From positions 1 through 8,253 of the forward strand of contig JAAXHF010000722.1 in the NCBI GenBank assembly GCA_012271025.1: DNA of 8,253 bases, in the 5' to 3' direction. The first letter of the stretch is position 1. Each line of letters starts with the position of its first letter. The position numbers and the translations under genes are program-made. A model generated the notes under the pieces. The model made no database searches and was not told where the DNA came from. It saw only the letters and a list, made by a program, of their open reading frames with translations. This DNA is from Deltaproteobacteria bacterium (GTDB lineage: Bacteria; Desulfobacterota_B; Binatia; Bin18). Positions 5,384 to 8,253 of this stretch are shown in pieces.

Positions 5384-8253
5384 CTAGGGCCGAAACTGCA
5401 ACACCCGTGGCACCAGCCGGGCCGGCTGCGACACCAGCTTGTAGGCCACCTCCAGCCACTCGCAGACCAGTTTTCGGGTGCCCCTGGGGTCGATCATCTC
5501 CTCGAGCTGAAACTTGGACAGGGGCCCCAGCGGTCCTCGGGCGCTTTCGATCCGGGCCATGAGTTCGTCGCGAAACGCCTGGGGATCGGCGGCTTCGGCC
5601 AGCTGCCGCCTATAGGCGGCCTCAATCCCGCCCTCGGGAGGAATACTGCCCGCGTCCGCAGCCGGCCAGGCGACGCGCAGCGACGGTTGTGAGCGCGGGG
5701 TGGCGTAGTTGTTGCCAGCCACGCCAAAGCTGCGCCGCATCAGGACGGTGAAAATGGGGACGCGGACCTGGGCGAAGGCGATCATCCACTCGCCGCCGCG
5801 GCGGATCGTGCCGGTCGTCTCGTGCTCCAGACCGACGGCAAAGCCCGGGTTGTCGACCAGGTTCAGGATCGGCAGGTGGAACAGATCGCACAGATCCAGG
5901 TGGCGCGTCAGCTTGCTGCAGCCGTCGGCGGTCAGCGCGCCGCCGTTGGCGTGCTGGCTGTCCGAGGCGATGACTCCCATCGGATAGCCGTTGAAGCGGA
6001 CAAAGCCGGTGATCTGATCGGTGCCCCACAGCGGCCCGATCTCGAAGAAGGAACCGATGTCGGCCATCAGGCCGATGGCTCTGCGCATGTCAAAGGTCGT
6101 GGTGCGCTTGCGCGGGATGAGGCTGAACAGCTCCTCCTCGCGGCGGTCGGATGGATCGTCGGAGCTGGGCGGCAGGACCGGGGGCGTCTCGTACACGCTC
6201 GACGGCAGGTAGGACAGAAAGCGCTTGGTCATCGCCACCGCTTCCTGTTCGGTCTCGGCCAGGTTATCCACCGAGCCGTTGCGGCAGTGGACCTGCCAGC
6301 CGCCCAGCTCTTCTTTGCTGATGTCGTAGCCCATGGCGTGGCGCACGACCGGTGGGCCGGCCACAAACAGCTGGGCGATATCGCGGACCATGACCGAGAA
6401 GTGGCCCAGGACGGCCTTGGCCGCCCCGATGCCGACCACGCTGCCGAGCAGCAGGTTGACCACCGGCACGCTGCACAGCTGCTCGGTGTACATGCTGCTG
6501 CCCAGCTCCCCGGGCAGGGAGGAGCCGCCGCCACCGGCAACCCGCGGCCGGCCGGCCTTGATCGCGCCGGCGCTCTCTTTGGCGCTGCTCTCGCCCTCTT
6601 TTTTCTGGGCCGGGACCATGGCCGCCACGCTGCCGCCGCCCGACGAGCCGTCCAGCAGCCGCACCGAGGGCAGGCGCAGCTCCAGGGACAGGCGGTCCAG
6701 ATACATGCTCTTGGCGCTGACCGCTCCGTCCGCGTGGCCGCCCCGCGAGGTAAAGTCGTCGGCGCACACGACTGCGGAACGGCCGTTGATCTTACCCCAG
6801 CCGCCGACATGGTTGGCGGGCGTAAAATCCAGAATGCCGCCGTCTTCGGCGTAGGAGGCAAATCCGGCTACGCTGCCCACCTCGCGGAAGCTGCCGTCGT
6901 CCAGCAGCAGTCCGATGCGCTCCCGGCAGGTCAGCTTGCCGCGGCTGCGCTGACGGACGACGCCGGGGTCGTCGGAGCCCGGCGCCAGCCGCTTCAGGGC
7001 CAGCCGTTGCAGGGCCGTGACCTGATCCAGAACCGGAGCCCAGGTCTGCGCGCCGGCCGGTGGCTGTACGCGGCGGGTGTCTGCGCCGTCAGTCGGGGCG
7101 AGCGCCATCACCACCTGCCCGGCAGCCACGTTGTCCCCGACGCTCAAGGCTTGGGCGGCCGCTACCACGCCCGCGCACGGCGCCGTAATCACGGACTCCA
7201 TCTTCATCGCGCTGAGGATTAGCAGGGTATCGCCCTCAGCCACGACGGCGCCCTCCCCGGCTCGCAGCTCCACCACTGCCCCGGCCATCGGACACGCGAC
7301 CGCGCGCTGGTCGGGAGCTACTTCCAAGGCCGGCGCGAAGGAGATGGGCGGCGCATGCACGCCGGTCGGCGCGTCTGTGCCCAGGCTGCGCGCCTGCTGT
7401 TCCAGCAGCGCCACGGCGCCGTTGCCCGTGTCCGGGGACGTGGGCGCCAGGAGCTGGGGTTCCTCGGCCAGCAGCGAGGTGCGGGCATCGCCGGCCCGGA
7501 CGGCCGGGTGGGAGAGGATGGTCTTGAGTTGGGACAGGTTTGTCGGCAGCCCGGCAATATGGAACTCGTCCAGCGCACGCAGGGTGCGGTCGAGAGCCGA
7601 GGCAAAGGACGCCGAAGAACTCGAGGAACCCACAACCTTGGCCAGCAGCGGGTCGAACTGGGGTGGTGGGGTGTAACCCAGGTAGCCGCAGGCATCGACC
7701 CGCACGCCCGGTCCCGAGGGTTCCTTGTAGGCGCTCAGCGTCCCCCCGCCCCTGGCAACGACTCTGGCCTGGACGGCAAAACCGCGCGGGGCGCTCACGG
7801 CCCGCTGGTCGCCCAGACCCAAGGACTCAAGCGTTGCGCCGGCCGCAATCTGGAACTGGACCTCGACCAGGTCGATGCCCGTCACCTGCTCGGTGACCGT
7901 GTGCTCGACCTGGATGCGCGGGTTGCATTCGAGGAAGAAGTGCTGGCCGGTTTTGGGCGCAACGAGGAACTCCACGGTCCCGGCGTTGACGTAGTCTGCG
8001 GCGCGGACCAGCTTGAGGGCGTCGGCCAACAGCCGCTCCCGAACCGAGCTGTCGAGCGCCGGCGCCGGAGCGATCTCCACGATCTTCTGATTTCTGAGCT
8101 GGACCGAGCAGTCCCGTTCGTACAGATGGATGGCGTTGCCGTGGGCGTCGGCCAGGATCTGAACCTCGATATGGCGCGGCCGGCGGATGAGTTTTTCGAT
8201 GAACACCGCGCCGTCGCCAAAGGCGGCCTGGGCCTCGCTGCGGCAGCGCTCAA
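5384..8253 (-). CDS. single-chain biotin-dependent acyl-CoA carboxylase (BC-BCCP-CT), 5' end outside window
   Basis: The frame is open to the window edge: 15 codons before the GTG at 8206 continue the ATP-grasp pattern (SEAQAAFGDGA). Numbering from that GTG, 940 residues are visible. Residues 1-235 are the biotin carboxylase C-terminal part, with NQKIVEIAPAP (Lys41), GTVEFL (Glu79), ECNPRIQVEH (Glu93, Asn95, Arg97) and QARV (Arg148), matching E. coli AccC Lys238, Glu276, Glu288, Asn290, Arg292 and Arg338. Residues 301-370 are the biotin carrier with AMKM, biotinyl Lys335 at 7202-7204. Residues about 415-930 are the two carboxyltransferase subdomains, with LFVAGPPVV and later LVDNPGFAVGLE and RRSFGVAGNNYATP. 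The fused order resembles long-chain acyl-CoA carboxylases described in mycobacteria and Rhodopseudomonas. It carboxylates an acyl-CoA using ATP and bicarbonate in the cytoplasm; the acyl substrate is not determinable. It lies 78 bases upstream of the oxidoreductase gene on the same strand. Confidence 0.93.
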   Translation of the reverse strand, partial: ERCRSEAQAAFGDGAVFIEKLIRRPRHIEVQILADAHGNAIHLYERDCSVQLRNQKIVEIAPAPALDSSVRERLLADALKLVRAADYVNAGTVEFLVAPKTGQHFFLECNPRIQVEHTVTEQVTGIDLVEVQFQIAAGATLESLGLGDQRAVSAPRGFAVQARVVARGGGTLSAYKEPSGPGVRVDACGYLGYTPPPQFDPLLAKVVGSSSSSASFASALDRTLRALDEFHIAGLPTNLSQLKTILSHPAVRAGDARTSLLAEEPQLLAPTSPDTGNGAVALLEQQARSLGTDAPTGVHAPPISFAPALEVAPDQRAVACPMAGAVVELRAGEGAVVAEGDTLLILSAMKMESVITAPCAGVVAAAQALSVGDNVAAGQVVMALAPTDGADTRRVQPPAGAQTWAPVLDQVTALQRLALKRLAPGSDDPGVVRQRSRGKLTCRERIGLLLDDGSFREVGSVAGFASYAEDGGILDFTPANHVGGWGKINGRSAVVCADDFTSRGGHADGAVSAKSMYLDRLSLELRLPSVRLLDGSSGGGSVAAMVPAQKKEGESSAKESAGAIKAGRPRVAGGGGSSLPGELGSSMYTEQLCSVPVVNLLLGSVVGIGAAKAVLGHFSVMVRDIAQLFVAGPPVVRHAMGYDISKEELGGWQVHCRNGSVDNLAETEQEAVAMTKRFLSYLPSSVYETPPVLPPSSDDPSDRREEELFSLIPRKRTTTFDMRRAIGLMADIGSFFEIGPLWGTDQITGFVRFNGYPMGVIASDSQHANGGALTADGCSKLTRHLDLCDLFHLPILNLVDNPGFAVGLEHETTGTIRRGGEWMIAFAQVRVPIFTVLMRRSFGVAGNNYATPRSQPSLRVAWPAADAGSIPPEGGIEAAYRRQLAEAADPQAFRDELMARIESARGPLGPLSKFQLEEMIDPRGTRKLVCEWLEVAYKLVSQPARLVPRVLQFRP

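Noticed and set aside
5822..7222. 466-codon open frame on the plus strand opposite the carboxylase
   Set aside because: It is antisense to highly conserved carboxyltransferase sequence, rich in Gln/His/Ala/Arg, and explained by GC bias at the third codon position of the real gene.

Overview
The window is GC-rich bacterial DNA with dense, mostly leftward (minus-strand) genes, strong AGGAGG-type ribosome binding sites and high third-position GC. No rRNA or tRNA is present to place the organism. The gene mix (single-chain biotin carboxylase, molybdopterin oxidoreductase, SnoaL-like and Rid proteins, a decayed insertion sequence) would suit a metabolically versatile environmental bacterium such as an uncultured soil or marine lineage, but this is inference only and I cannot assign a phylum.

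Left edge (1-530): a plus-strand remnant of an IS630-type transposase, cut at the left by a stop, interrupted by a frame change at an A8 run, and ending abruptly where the first catalytic Asp should follow. It abuts, tail-on, a small minus-strand gene of unknown function. The last ~38 codons of that gene and its stop are read from the antisense strand of the IS remnant, so the reading frame is a host/IS chimera. A good sigma70-like promoter candidate lies upstream, flanked by a 7-bp inverted repeat.

694-2041: a SnoaL/NTF2-like protein on the minus strand is divergent from a 251-residue protein on the plus strand. I read the latter as a tandem (two-domain) Rid/YjgF protein. They share a 133-bp intergenic region.

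2049-8253: a leftward block with three genes. A single-chain acyl-CoA carboxylase (biotin carboxylase, biotin carrier, carboxyltransferase; 5' end outside the window) is followed after 78 bp by a cytoplasmic-type molybdopterin oxidoreductase. The oxidoreductase overlaps by 4 bases (ATGA) with a fold-type I PLP aminotransferase. The oxidoreductase/aminotransferase pair is almost certainly co-translated and probably acts on related substrates. The Rid protein faces the aminotransferase tail to tail across 7 bases, which may matter because Rid proteins clear reactive enamine/imine products of PLP enzymes. The carboxylase could be in the same transcript, but nothing in the sequence proves this.

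I see no CRISPR array, phage genes, defence system or RNA gene. The points most worth a second look are the redox-enzyme/aminotransferase pair with the adjacent tandem Rid protein, and the IS-derived C-terminal tail.
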